Positions 7,455 through 15,847 of a DNA stretch of 64,000 bases are shown one piece after another. The notes under the pieces were generated by a model. It did not search any database. It was not told the origin of the DNA and was given only the letters and a program-made list of their open reading frames with translations. The stretch's first letter is position 1. Each line of letters starts with the position of its first letter. This DNA is from Dyadobacter sp. MSC1_007. Its GTDB lineage: Bacteria > Bacteroidota > Bacteroidia > Cytophagales > Spirosomataceae. The stretch spans positions 186,001 through 250,000 of the forward strand of contig NZ_JAMOZL010000006.1 in the NCBI RefSeq assembly GCF_023667495.1. Direction: 5' to 3'. The translations under genes were made by a program, and so were the position numbers.

Positions 7455-7868
7455 ATGAAAATTCATACAACCAACTACGAAAACGCTTTCATTGAAGTTG
7501 CCGAGGATTGTCCTGCGGCGGGAGGGGAAATTCCGCCTGCAAGGGAGGATGGCAAGACGATCGCGCGGATCCAATATGAGATGATCAGTAAAAATCCCTA
7601 CAAATTCACCTCCGATGATGTGCTGTTCCAGGTTTTTGCTGAGCGTAAGGAACTGACTGAAGGTGAGTTGGAGGATGCCCGCAAGCAATTTTTTTCCAAA
7701 GGTCAGGCATGCATGCGCGCCTCCCCGCTCACGAAGCGGTATGGATGGGGTGTCCATAGCGACAAAGATGGCAAAATTGCGCTTGTGCCCAGTGACAGCC
7801 CTGAGTACAGGAAATTTTTGGAAGACGAGAAGGTGCCAAAGTTCAAGGCAATGAGATCCAGCCGATAG
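7455..7868 (+). CDS. DUF6157-like conserved protein
   Basis: 137 residues with no signal peptide. The N-terminus MKIHTTNYENAFIEVAEDCPAAGGEIPP and the central MISKNPYKFTSDDVLF stretch match what I recall of the DUF6157 family, short cytosolic proteins of unknown function in Bacteroidota and Actinobacteria. The C-terminal part (KRYGWGVHSDKDGKIALVP) reads as a beta hairpin. It lies 68 bp after the HxlR gene; co-transcription is possible but not shown. Confidence 0.7.
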   Translation: MKIHTTNYENAFIEVAEDCPAAGGEIPPAREDGKTIARIQYEMISKNPYKFTSDDVLFQVFAERKELTEGELEDARKQFFSKGQACMRASPLTKRYGWGVHSDKDGKIALVPSDSPEYRKFLEDEKVPKFKAMRSSR

Positions 7869-7917
7869 GGGCACAGGGGTTTTATGTATCTTTACTTAGA
7901 ACCCTATTCTCTTAGCT

Positions 7918-9573
7918 ATGAGAACATTTCTCTACTCAATTTGCCTTTTTTGCTTCCTCACAAATTCTTGTTTTGCGCAGATCAATCCGGCGATCGAGTC
8001 GTTCGTTTCCGGTTTTACAAGACCTGTTAAAGTGACCCATGCGGGTGACGATCGGCTTTTTGTTGCGGAAATCGGCGGTAGAATTAAAATCGTACGGAAC
8101 GGCGCTATCCTGCCAGCACCATTTCTGGACATTGGCGGCAAGATCAACGATCCGGACTGGGCCGGGATTTTCAGCATTGTTTTCGCTTCCGATTACCAGG
8201 CTTCTGGCTCTTTCTATGTAATGTATGTGGTTAAGAGCCTAACGGAAGTTCAAATTTCGCGGTTCAGTCGCTCTGCGGCTAATGCCGATCTTGCCGACCC
8301 GAATTCGGAAGTCAAAATTCTGACCATACCCTATGAAAATGTGCTTGGAGGCCACCGTGGCGGCGATATGGCCTTTGGTAAAGACGGTTTCCTATACATT
8401 TCGACAGGGGATAATGGCCCTGGATCGAGGGGCGTTGCAGGAGATCCCAATAACAATTCCCAGAACATGGGAAAGCTGTTTGGCAAACTCCTGAAACTGG
8501 ACACAAGCAGCCCGACGCCAGGTGATAATCCGTTGGAAAAGATATTTGCATTAGGCCTCCGAAACCCATGGCGTTTCAGCTTCGACCGGTCCACCGGCGA
8601 CCTCTGGCTCGGCGACAATGGGCAGGATGGCTGGGAGGAGATCAATTATCTGACATATCCCTTTGCAGGCGCTGTTTCGAACTTTGGTTGGAACTGTCTG
8701 GAAGGACCGCAGACCTACAACATTTCGCATTGCACGCCCGGCACGACCTACATTCCCCCAAAATTGACCTATCCCGGATTTACAAACAACGGCGGCATCG
8801 ACGTATCCGTCATGGGCGGCTATGTCTATCGCGGTTCGCGTTACCCTTCATTGGTCGGCTATTACTTTTTCGGCGACTATGCTTCCGGAAAGATAGGTTA
8901 CATTGATCCTGCGGGAACCGCGACTCTGGATATAGGTCTGAACTATTCGTCACTCGTTTCCTTTGGCGAAGACCAATCCGGCGAGTTGTATGTCGTGTCA
9001 TTTTTGAGTGGGACGTTGTCCAAACTAACCAATCCGGATGATCCTTTGCCTGTTAAGCTTGTCTTTTTTAAGGGAATCGAACGCGAAGGTTCGCAATTTC
9101 TGGAATGGCGAACCTTGTTTGAAACCAATTTTCATCGTTTCGAAGTCCAGCGCAGCCGGGACGGACGGAAATTTGAAAGCGTCGATTCCGTAAATTCCCA
9201 CGGAAATGGTTATACGTATTCGGTTCCTATTTCCAGCCCTGTAATTGAAAACGATTATTACCGGCTCAAAATGGTCGATTTGGACAACAGCTATCAATAC
9301 AGTTCGATTATTAGTATAAAAACGGCCCGACGTAGCGCTGAACCGTTCGTATTCCCAAATCCGGTGAATGGCCTATTCCGTGTCGGTGGCCTTCGGAAAG
9401 GAGATAACATCAGTATGTACTCGGTTTCGGGTGTATTAATGGTTTCAAAAAGCGCAGTTTCAGATCTAGATATCAATTTTATACTAAAAAACCGTCCGGC
9501 TGGCATTTATACAATCATAATAGAAAATGAAAATTCAGGATTTTTGAGGAAATTGAAGCTTTCAAAAGATTAA
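7918..9573 (+). CDS. Secreted PQQ-dependent glucose/sorbosone dehydrogenase with T9SS sorting domain
   Basis: 551 residues. Signal peptide 1-20 (TNSCFAQ). Residues ~25-375 form the six-bladed GSDH beta-propeller (RLFVAEIGGRIKI, GGHRGGDMAFGKDGFLYISTGDNG, LGLRNPWRFSFDRSTGDLWLGDNGQDGWEEIN, YFFGDYASGKIGYI), which oxidises aldose sugars with PQQ. Residues ~380-470 are an FN3-like linker (FLEWRTLFETNFHRFEVQRS). The last ~75 (FPNPVNGLFRV to FLRKLKLSKD) are a type A T9SS C-terminal signal, so the protein is sent through the outer membrane and attached or released there. Sugar specificity cannot be read. Confidence 0.88.
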   Translation: MRTFLYSICLFCFLTNSCFAQINPAIESFVSGFTRPVKVTHAGDDRLFVAEIGGRIKIVRNGAILPAPFLDIGGKINDPDWAGIFSIVFASDYQASGSFYVMYVVKSLTEVQISRFSRSAANADLADPNSEVKILTIPYENVLGGHRGGDMAFGKDGFLYISTGDNGPGSRGVAGDPNNNSQNMGKLFGKLLKLDTSSPTPGDNPLEKIFALGLRNPWRFSFDRSTGDLWLGDNGQDGWEEINYLTYPFAGAVSNFGWNCLEGPQTYNISHCTPGTTYIPPKLTYPGFTNNGGIDVSVMGGYVYRGSRYPSLVGYYFFGDYASGKIGYIDPAGTATLDIGLNYSSLVSFGEDQSGELYVVSFLSGTLSKLTNPDDPLPVKLVFFKGIEREGSQFLEWRTLFETNFHRFEVQRSRDGRKFESVDSVNSHGNGYTYSVPISSPVIENDYYRLKMVDLDNSYQYSSIISIKTARRSAEPFVFPNPVNGLFRVGGLRKGDNISMYSVSGVLMVSKSAVSDLDINFILKNRPAGIYTIIIENENSGFLRKLKLSKD

Positions 9574-9596
9574 GTCCAAAACCTCAAAAAGTAGCC

Positions 9597-10166
9597 ATGA
9601 ACAACAACATTAAAATCTCTCAAAATCCGACCTGGGTGATACAGACCCTGATGTTTTTCAAAACGCATTATCTGATTGTTCTCGCTCTTGGAATGGCGGC
9701 CGCAATGGGCCGCGTGATCCAGCTGGGCGCATTTGGTCCGATATCTGCTGCATTACATTTAGTCCTCGAAATAATTATTGAGGGCGCACGACTGATGATC
9801 TTCGCTTATGCGTTGGGTTTAACCAATGTGCGTAAAGGCTTTGCAAGGATCATGCAAATTTTCACAAAACGTGGCGCCTGGAAGTCAAACTGGAATATCG
9901 CAAAAGCGCGAATGAAAAGCGATTGGAAGTCGCTTCTGATGAGTATGGTAATTTACCTGTTAATCGCCTGGGTAATCAATCTGCTGATCGATTATACCGC
10001 TTATCAGACTTGTTTGCATTATAAATTGAAAGTCAACCGTATCATTTCGGAGGGCGCATCGGAATGGGTAATCATTCTATTCTTCAAAAACTTGTCGGTA
10101 ATACCACTTACCTTGATCTTCAATGCGGTATTCCTGCTATGGATCACGGGCAGGGTCAAAAACTGA
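9597..10166 (+). CDS. Integral membrane protein of unknown function
   Basis: 189 residues with about four hydrophobic segments (LIVLALGMAAAMG, ISAALHLVLEIIIEGARLMIFAYALG, LLMSMVIYLLIAWVINLLI, LTLIFNAVFLLWITG). A basic cytosolic loop (FTKRGAWKSNWNIAKARMKSDWK) lies between segments 2 and 3. No domain recognised. It lies 23 bp after the dehydrogenase gene and 29 bp before the racemase gene, so the three may be co-transcribed. Confidence 0.65.
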   Translation: MNNNIKISQNPTWVIQTLMFFKTHYLIVLALGMAAAMGRVIQLGAFGPISAALHLVLEIIIEGARLMIFAYALGLTNVRKGFARIMQIFTKRGAWKSNWNIAKARMKSDWKSLLMSMVIYLLIAWVINLLIDYTAYQTCLHYKLKVNRIISEGASEWVIILFFKNLSVIPLTLIFNAVFLLWITGRVKN

Positions 10167-10195
10167 GCAATTATCCTTATTTATATCAGCTTTTT

Positions 10196-10891
10196 ATGAA
10201 AAAAATAGGCCTCGTCGGAGGCATGAGTTGGGTGTCGACTGTCGATTATTATCGCTTTATCAATGAAGAAGTAAATGAGAAACTGGGCGGGTTACATTAT
10301 GCAGAATGCATTATTTATTCGGTCAATTTCAACCAGTTTGTCAGCAACAACACAGCAGGCAACTGGGACGAATCGTTCAAATTACTGCTGAATGCGTGTA
10401 AAAGCCTTGAAAAAGCTGGTGCCGAAGCGATTGTTTTGTGTGCCAATACCGCCCACGCCGTCGCAGACCGGCTTGAAACGCAAATCGCATTGCCTCTCAT
10501 TCATATTGTTGACGCCACTGCACAAGCAATCCAAAAGCAGGGAATGAGCAAAGTGGGTCTTCTGGGTACGAAGTTTACGATGGGAATGGATTTTTATAAA
10601 GACAAACTTCTTAGTTACGGTATCGAGCCGCTGGTTCCGGAAAGTCAGGACGCGCGGGATTTTATACAGGATACATTAAGGGACGAACTCGGTAAAGGTG
10701 TCATTCGTGAGGAAACCAAAAGGAGGTATCTGGCGATTATCGACGAACTGATTGCGCAGGGAGCGACAGGGATCATCCTCGGCTGTACGGAAATTCCGAT
10801 GATTATTAGTCAGGAAGATGTTACAGTGTCGGTTTTCGACACCACACGTATCCATTCGCAGGCGGCTGTTGCTTTTGCATTGGCCGAATAA
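10196..10891 (+). CDS. Aspartate/glutamate racemase family protein
   Basis: 231 residues from the ATG at 10196; a longer in-frame opening overlaps the preceding gene and is not used. The start MKKIGLVGGMSWVSTVDYYR and the paired catalytic cysteines Cys82 (VLCANTAH) and Cys197 (ILGCTEIP) are those of cofactor-independent Asp/Glu racemases (YgeA type), which invert the alpha carbon by two-base proton transfer. Length is typical (~230). Likely role: D-amino-acid supply or turnover in the cytosol; the exact amino acid is not decidable. Confidence 0.9.
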   Translation: MKKIGLVGGMSWVSTVDYYRFINEEVNEKLGGLHYAECIIYSVNFNQFVSNNTAGNWDESFKLLLNACKSLEKAGAEAIVLCANTAHAVADRLETQIALPLIHIVDATAQAIQKQGMSKVGLLGTKFTMGMDFYKDKLLSYGIEPLVPESQDARDFIQDTLRDELGKGVIREETKRRYLAIIDELIAQGATGIILGCTEIPMIISQEDVTVSVFDTTRIHSQAAVAFALAE

Positions 10892-10940
10892 TTTTTTAAG
10901 TTTTAATTTTTCAATTTAATCATCAACAAAAAAGAATAGC

Positions 10941-11489
10941 ATGAGAAAGATTATCCTGGACTTAGCAGTGTCTCTCGACGGTTTTATCGAAGGCCCCAAT
11001 GGCGAAATAGACTGGATTGTAATGGACGACAGCCTTGGCGGCGGCCTGGTCGACTTTCTAAGCGGGATCGACACCATTTTTTACGGACGCGTCAGTTATG
11101 ATCTCTGGGGCCAGTACCAGGCAGCCGAAAATGCGTCCGAAGGAGAAAAGGCATTGTGGAACGCAGTGCATAGTAAGGAAAAATACGTTTTCTCGCGCAA
11201 TGCAGTTGGTGATGGCAAGGCTACCTACATTCATTCGAATCTGGAAGAGCAGGTGAATGAGATCCGCCAAAGGCCCGGGAAAGACATCTGGCTTTATGGC
11301 GGCGGATCACTGATCACGACTTTCATTAATCTAGACCTGATCGATGTGTACCGGCTGGCGATTTATCCGGTTATTTTGGGTGAAGGAAAGCCGGTGTTTA
11401 GTAATGTCAAAAACAGGGTGAACCTGAAATTGGAAGAAGTGAAGAGCAGTGAAATCGGGGTTACTTTGCTGGAATACAGTAAGCGTTAG
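10941..11489 (+). CDS. Dihydrofolate reductase family (RibD C-terminal-like) protein
   Basis: 182 residues. MRKIILDLAVSLDGFIEGPNGEIDWI at the start, FYGRVSYDLWGQY, DIWLYGGGSLITTFINLDLID and a final LEEVKSSEIGVTLLEYSKR are the landmarks of the YyaP/YwjB RibD-C group, which share the NADPH-binding DHFR fold. These stand-alone proteins are presumed NADPH-dependent reductases of unknown substrate, distinct from true FolA. It lies 49 bp after the racemase and ends at a strong terminator. Confidence 0.88.
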   Translation: MRKIILDLAVSLDGFIEGPNGEIDWIVMDDSLGGGLVDFLSGIDTIFYGRVSYDLWGQYQAAENASEGEKALWNAVHSKEKYVFSRNAVGDGKATYIHSNLEEQVNEIRQRPGKDIWLYGGGSLITTFINLDLIDVYRLAIYPVILGEGKPVFSNVKNRVNLKLEEVKSSEIGVTLLEYSKR

Positions 11490-11507
11490 TGACTGATATT
11501 AGATAAA

Positions 11508-11537
11508 AGCCCGTGCTGGTGGTTACCTGCACGGGCT
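11508..11537. terminator. Bidirectional terminator between convergent genes
   Basis: AGCCCGTGC (11508-11516) pairs perfectly with GCACGGGCT (11529-11537) around a 12-nt loop, between the RibD-C gene and the convergent M81 gene. The right flank is CTTATGG, the left flank on the minus strand is TTTATC. Confidence 0.7.
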
Positions 11538-11555
11538 CTTATGGTTAGTTTTTAT

Positions 11556-13127
11556 TTACAATGCATCCGATGAAGGCACAAGTTTTGCCTTTAAATCGGG
11601 CTCCTTCATATCCTTATCCAGCGGGAACATCGGGCGTTTAATGCGCTTATAAGGCAATCGTTCCAGATCCTGATCCACACCACCGGGTGTAAGCGACAAT
11701 ATCCAGTCGGCGCGCATATTGTACAGTTCCGGTTCCAGATAGCCGATTTTTACTACTACAATATCTGATTTGCGTGGATTAAGGCCTAAACGCGTGAAAT
11801 CAGCCTCCTTATGATAAGGCTTGCGCTTTTTCGTTACGATCACACGCACGCTGCCCACTTTCACTACCACCTCGGTTTCTGCATTGACATCACCCTGATA
11901 AATCGCCTCAACCGTACCAACCAAATGCACAGGCGGTGCGAAACGGGCATCTACTTTTGCACCCGCATAAGCATCAATTTTTCCACCTACACCTGCTTTC
12001 ACGGCCGCTTCTACCAGTTCGGAGCCGGGAATAGAGGCGTAAATGAGTGATGGGCCATTTTCTGATTGAAATTCGGGACGTTTCAATATTTCAGTGATCG
12101 TCCAGGTCACATCGCCAGCTCCACCGGCGGTAGGGTTATCGCCTGAATCGCTGATAAAAAACGGATGCTTGTTACTTGCAAGGGCTTTGGCCAATGCGCC
12201 TTTCAGATCATCGGTGGGGGCAACGAAATCAAACTCTTTGCGCACATCCCAGAAGCTTTTTGCCAGCATTTCGGCGTTTTTGGTCACTTGTGCCTTATCG
12301 TCACCTGTTACCATTACTACGGCATGGTTACGCGGCTCATCGGCCCAGGCATAGCCCACCCACATGGCGGCATCGATCACGCCAGGCTGTACCGAAGCAG
12401 GCGCAACTTTGGCATAAAGTGATTTGCCAGGCTCGATGCGGGTACTGGTTTTTTCACCAGGCAACAGGATTGGAATAGGAATCCAGGCCTTGTATGCAGG
12501 TTTGCCTTTTCCACTTTCGAGACGGGAAAGCAGGTTAGCCACGGCGCGGCGTTTGGATTGCATCGCATCTTCGTGCGGGGCCATCCGATAGCAGGTAATG
12601 AGGTCGGTATGCTGCGCAAGGCGCCATGAAACGTTGCCGTGCAAGTCCATGCAAGTCGAAATAAGGACCTTTTTGCCAATTACCTCGCGAATGCGTGTAA
12701 TGAGGTCGCCCTCGGGGTCGTCGAGACCTTCCACACTCATCGCGCCGTGAATATCGAAATACAGACCGTCGTACGGGCCATTCTTTTTCAGGAGTTCAAG
12801 CGTTTGCTTCACCAGCGATTCATAAGCCTTCCGCGTCACCATCCCGCCTGGCAACGATTTGCCTACCAACGCCGGCAGCCATTCCGCCCGCTTCCGCAAG
12901 CTGGAATCCGCAGCCATAAAAGAGTAGGAGGTAAAGATTTGTTCGCCATATTTAGCCTTAAAAGCTGGCTCTTCCGTACGGGCAGGCGAAAACGTGCTCG
13001 ACTCAATACCAAGCCCGGCAATAGCGATGCGGGGCAAAGCTTTTGATTTTTTTTCTCCATCGGCAAAGCACAGCGTCTGCGCTCCCGCCAGAAAGAAAGA
13101 AATGATTAGGGAAAATGTAATTTTCAT
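11556..13127 (-). CDS. Secreted M81-family metallopeptidase (MlrC/microcystinase-like)
   Basis: 523 residues with a signal peptide ending near residue 22 (LCFADG). The M81/DUF1485 pattern is clear: IAGLGIESSTFSP near 35-48, GLYFDIHGAMSVEGLDDPEGD near 120-140 (Asp and His ligands), CYRMAPHEDAMQSKR near 180, and ISDSGDNPTAGGAGDVTW near 325. The founder, MlrC, cleaves linearised microcystin using zinc; most relatives in Bacteroidota have unknown substrates, probably short or modified peptides. Predicted periplasmic. No companion mlr genes are present, so microcystin degradation should not be assumed. Confidence 0.88.
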   Translation of the reverse strand: MKITFSLIISFFLAGAQTLCFADGEKKSKALPRIAIAGLGIESSTFSPARTEEPAFKAKYGEQIFTSYSFMAADSSLRKRAEWLPALVGKSLPGGMVTRKAYESLVKQTLELLKKNGPYDGLYFDIHGAMSVEGLDDPEGDLITRIREVIGKKVLISTCMDLHGNVSWRLAQHTDLITCYRMAPHEDAMQSKRRAVANLLSRLESGKGKPAYKAWIPIPILLPGEKTSTRIEPGKSLYAKVAPASVQPGVIDAAMWVGYAWADEPRNHAVVMVTGDDKAQVTKNAEMLAKSFWDVRKEFDFVAPTDDLKGALAKALASNKHPFFISDSGDNPTAGGAGDVTWTITEILKRPEFQSENGPSLIYASIPGSELVEAAVKAGVGGKIDAYAGAKVDARFAPPVHLVGTVEAIYQGDVNAETEVVVKVGSVRVIVTKKRKPYHKEADFTRLGLNPRKSDIVVVKIGYLEPELYNMRADWILSLTPGGVDQDLERLPYKRIKRPMFPLDKDMKEPDLKAKLVPSSDAL

Positions 13128-13210
13128 ATATTTTGTTTTAACAAATGGGCTTAGGGCCTCTATTTTGTTTAAACATAATGAAAAACGGCGAAATTGGGAT
13201 GGATTGCGGC

Positions 13211-13239
13211 AATTTGTGCAAGCGGCACTTGCACAAATT
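13211..13239. repeat. Palindrome copy 1, 3' of the DUF1016 gene
   Basis: Arms AATTTGTGCAAG (13211-13222) and CTTGCACAAATT (13228-13239) flank the 5-nt centre CGGCA. The same arms recur at 14006-14034 and, one base shorter on the right, at 14253-14280. The copy lies between the nuclease stop and the M81 start. Confidence 0.9.
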
Positions 13240-13276
13240 CGTTCGATTTTTTTCTGATTAAAAGGTCATTTGTGAG

Positions 13277-14278
13277 TTATTTTGGGCGCTTTTGAGAAAG
13301 ACGCTTTGTCTGACCTATTTGTTCCTCGATGGTTTTGATAGATGGAAGTGACGCTTTGAGATTTTTAGGAATAGCTTCTACGAGCTGGTACTGCGAAATA
13401 CCGATCGGCTTGGTAAGGTCCCGTAAGGCATATTCTGCAATCACACCATTCTTATCCTGGCAAATAAGCAAACCGATACTCGGCTGGTCAACTTCTGTTT
13501 TCAATTTATCGTCGGCCACAGAAAGATAGAAATTAAGCTTTCCAGCATATTCAGGCATAAATTTCCCTTTTTTTAGCTCTACGACTACGTAGCAATGTAG
13601 CTTGACGTGATAAAACAACAAATCGATATAGAAATCCTGGTCCCCAACCTCGATGTGTACCTGCTTCCCAACGAATGCGAAGCCAGCACCTAATTCCAGC
13701 AGAAATTTCATGACGTGATCGGTCAATGCCTCTTCCAGTTCTTTTTCCTGACATAAATCTGTCAAATTAAGAAAGTCGAAAATGTAAGGGTCCTTGGTAA
13801 TCTGCTGTACAAGGTCTGACTGCGGCGAAGGTAATGCTGAACTGAAATTCGAAATCGCTTTGCCCTTTCTTTTGTAGTAGCGGGAATCGATTTGAGTAAC
13901 CATCAAATCGCGGGACCAGCCGTTTTTGTAGGCTTCCTTGACGTAAAATATCCGTTCATCGTGGCTTTTTACTTTATTGAGAAGAGTGATGTGATGATAC
14001 CAGGGAATTTGTGCAAGTGTCGCTTGCACAAATTCAGGATCGGGATACACGGCGGCAAACTGCCTCATGTATTTGAGGTTTCTGGCAGACAGTCCCTGCA
14101 TATCCGGAAATTCCTTACGAAGGTCGTGCGATAACTTCTCGATGACTTTCGCACCCCATTCCGATCGGTTTTGCTGATCAAGGATCCAAGAGCCGATTTG
14201 GATTAGCAAAAGGTGTAAACCATCTGAATCTTTGTAATCATTATAAATAACCAATTTGTGCAAGCGGCACTTGCACAA
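13277..14278 (-). CDS. DUF1016/YhcG-like PDDEXK nuclease, 5'-truncated
   Basis: Up to 333 residues. The DUF1016 N-terminal domain is recognisable (WGAKVIEKLSHDLRKEFPDMQGLSARNLKYMRQFA, IPWYHHITLLNKVKS), followed by the PDDEXK nuclease domain (GAGFAFVGKQVHIEVGDQDFYIDLLFYHVKLHCYVVVELKKGKF, giving the D...E-x-K core) and a C-terminal IGLLICQDKN strand. Full-length family members are ~30-40 residues longer at the N-terminus. Here that part is missing: the frame can only begin at a TTG (14276-14278) inside a palindrome, and no ATG lies before the domain. The gene is therefore probably a truncated relic, though the catalytic half is intact. Close relatives act in DNA processing or defence. Confidence 0.8.
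   Translation of the reverse strand: MCKCRLHKLVIYNDYKDSDGLHLLLIQIGSWILDQQNRSEWGAKVIEKLSHDLRKEFPDMQGLSARNLKYMRQFAAVYPDPEFVQATLAQIPWYHHITLLNKVKSHDERIFYVKEAYKNGWSRDLMVTQIDSRYYKRKGKAISNFSSALPSPQSDLVQQITKDPYIFDFLNLTDLCQEKELEEALTDHVMKFLLELGAGFAFVGKQVHIEVGDQDFYIDLLFYHVKLHCYVVVELKKGKFMPEYAGKLNFYLSVADDKLKTEVDQPSIGLLICQDKNGVIAEYALRDLTKPIGISQYQLVEAIPKNLKASLPSIKTIEEQIGQTKRLSQKRPK
14006..14034. repeat. Palindrome copy 2, inside the DUF1016 coding sequence
   Basis: The same 12-bp arms as copy 1 flank the centre TGTCG. The copy is in frame and encodes EFVQATLAQIP, which is a normal stretch of the DUF1016 domain, so the coding sequence itself forms the palindrome. On the gene strand its centre reads CGACA, close to the CGGCA of the outer copies on the other strand, i.e. 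it is in the opposite orientation. Confidence 0.9.
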
Positions 14279-14280
14279 AT
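14253..14280. repeat. Palindrome copy 3, at the 5' end of the DUF1016 gene
   Basis: AATTTGTGCAAG (14253-14264), centre CGGCA, then CTTGCACAAAT (14270-14280). Same orientation as copy 1. The only available start codon of the nuclease frame (TTG) lies in this copy. Confidence 0.9.
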
Positions 14281-14297
14281 GTTGTCCTGATTATCAA

Positions 14298-15602
14298 TTA
14301 GTTGCGAGGTGGTTTTGCGACACCAAATCCACTCTTTCCATGAAACCATTCAGCCCCTTGCCCCACCAACCACAGATAATAATCCGAGGCCAGTTCCGCT
14401 TCAATTCCCACAAACTTTCCATCCGCATTCAATGGCGTGTCGCCCTCTTTACGCGTTTTAAAAATGGCAGTCCCTTCGTCCACTTCGTCGAACATAGCGA
14501 CATACAACGCTTCTGCACCCGACATTTTCGCGCCAGCGATCTGTTGCCACAGGAACTCGCCTTTGTTGCGTGGGATTTGATTGTAGAGCGATTTGTCATT
14601 TTTGAGATTACCCCAGCTGAAACCCGGAAATACGAGTGGAGCATAGTCGATTTTGTTGTTTTTGCACCAAGCGATGTCCGCCGACAGGTTGGTACCCGCC
14701 ACACTGATATAAGACGACGCATTGTACCGGCCCACGGCCCACGGCATGATAATATCTGCTTGTTTGATCAGCGTATGAAGCAGTGGTGAATTTTCGGTGT
14801 CGCGACCGAGCTCGCGCCAGTAGTAGGGTACCCCCAGCATTATAGATGCCTTTTTCGTCGGGCCTTTAATCTTCTCCATCAATTTCTGAATGTCCGCAAT
14901 GGTGTATTTTCGCCCATCGTTGAAACCGACGCCCCATATCGCAAGCAATGGACGACCATTATGCCGGAGGTAAGTCGGATTTTCCTGTCCGTCGAAAAGG
15001 TTGAATAACTGTTGCAGCTCCTCCCAGTCTCTGGCAATAAAATCCATATCCGCGGATGTGGAGCCGCTCAGATCGTACATGATGCTGATCGCCCGGCCGT
15101 ATTTTTTTGCGGCTTTCAATGCATTGGCGAGTACTTTATTGAAGTGTCGTTTGCCGCTTTCTCCCTTTACCTCCACCACAAACCTTTGCATATATACGCC
15201 GTCGATCCCATGCTCCTTCATCCATTTAAAATGCAAGTCCACGCTCTCTTCATCATATGGGCTGTAAACTTTGGCCGCTTCGCCATTGGCATATTTGAAT
15301 GCGGTGTTGTAGGTTTTAGCATATTCACTCACGTCCGGCCAAAAGTCGATGGAGGCAAATCCCGGCTCGAACTTGCCGCTTTTTTGATAATGATGCCAGC
15401 TGCGGCCTGCACCATCGCCTTCGGCTGTAAACCAACCCTGGTATCCGGCCATTACCAGTCCTTTGTAACTTTTGAAAAGTGAATGGCTTTCATCATATTT
15501 TACTTCTTCGACCGGTTTGGGAGCTTCGGGCTTTTTGTCATCATCACCGTTGCAGCTCATTGAAATGATCGACAGGCAGAACACAAGTTTAAATAATTTC
15601 AT
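14298..15602 (-). CDS. GH71/99-like glycoside hydrolase, lipoprotein
   Basis: 434 residues from the ATG at 15600-15602; the upstream extension reads through a repeat and is rejected. Lipobox ends at Cys17 (ISMSC), then an Asp/Lys/Pro linker. The catalytic domain begins SYKGLVMAGYQGWFTAEGDG and contains GIDGVYMQRFV, ISIMYDLSG and, near 370, MFDEVDEGTAIF, an acidic cluster in the place of the GH99 catalytic carboxylates. GH99 enzymes cut alpha-mannans and GH71 alpha-1,3-glucans, so a fungal or glycoprotein alpha-glycan is a reasonable guess. It is the last gene of the sus operon and probably sits on the outer membrane. Confidence 0.85.
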   Translation of the reverse strand: MKLFKLVFCLSIISMSCNGDDDKKPEAPKPVEEVKYDESHSLFKSYKGLVMAGYQGWFTAEGDGAGRSWHHYQKSGKFEPGFASIDFWPDVSEYAKTYNTAFKYANGEAAKVYSPYDEESVDLHFKWMKEHGIDGVYMQRFVVEVKGESGKRHFNKVLANALKAAKKYGRAISIMYDLSGSTSADMDFIARDWEELQQLFNLFDGQENPTYLRHNGRPLLAIWGVGFNDGRKYTIADIQKLMEKIKGPTKKASIMLGVPYYWRELGRDTENSPLLHTLIKQADIIMPWAVGRYNASSYISVAGTNLSADIAWCKNNKIDYAPLVFPGFSWGNLKNDKSLYNQIPRNKGEFLWQQIAGAKMSGAEALYVAMFDEVDEGTAIFKTRKEGDTPLNADGKFVGIEAELASDYYLWLVGQGAEWFHGKSGFGVAKPPRN

Positions 15603-15640
15603 AAACAATTTTTTGTTGGCTAAAATGGCCTCAGAGAGGG

Positions 15641-15775
15641 CCCTGTTTATAGAACTAGCGAATTCGTGTATGTTGAGCCCCGGAGGGGCTTCCTGCGCCT
15701 GGCCGTCTCCGCTCACGCAACAGGGGGCACCTACGGAGCCCTACACGCACATATTGATCATTTCTATAAACAGGG
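15641..15775. repeat. Element with 14-bp perfect terminal inverted repeats
   Basis: CCCTGTTTATAGAA (15641-15654) is the exact reverse complement of 15762-15775. Between them is a smaller palindrome AGCCCC-GGA-GGGGCT near 15677. The whole is 135 bp and non-coding, lying between the GH gene and DUF3823 gene of the operon. It looks like a non-autonomous repeat element (MITE- or REP-like); a long-range hairpin in the operon mRNA is the alternative. Confidence 0.7.
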
Positions 15776-15793
15776 AGCCGCTCTGCGGCTTTT
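15776..15793. terminator. Short GC hairpin with T-run
   Basis: AGCCGC (15776-15781), loop TCT, GCGGCT (15785-15790) then TTTT. It abuts the inverted-repeat element and may be part of it. It points in the plus direction, against the operon, so its value as a terminator is doubtful. Confidence 0.4.
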
Positions 15794-15796
15794 ATT

Positions 15797-15847
15797 TACA
15801 ATGCAACCGGCGCTACAATGTGATCGGAGCTACAATGCAATCCTTAC
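15797..15847. repeat. Three 17-bp tandem units
   Basis: TACAATGCAACCGGCGC, TACAATGTGATCGGAGC and TACAATGCAATCCTTAC follow each other directly. The third unit overlaps the last codons and stop of the DUF3823 gene, which suggests duplication outward from the gene end. Confidence 0.65.

Noticed and set aside
11556-13127. Microcystin degradation locus
   Set aside because: Only the MlrC-like peptidase is present; mlrA, mlrB and mlrD are not.
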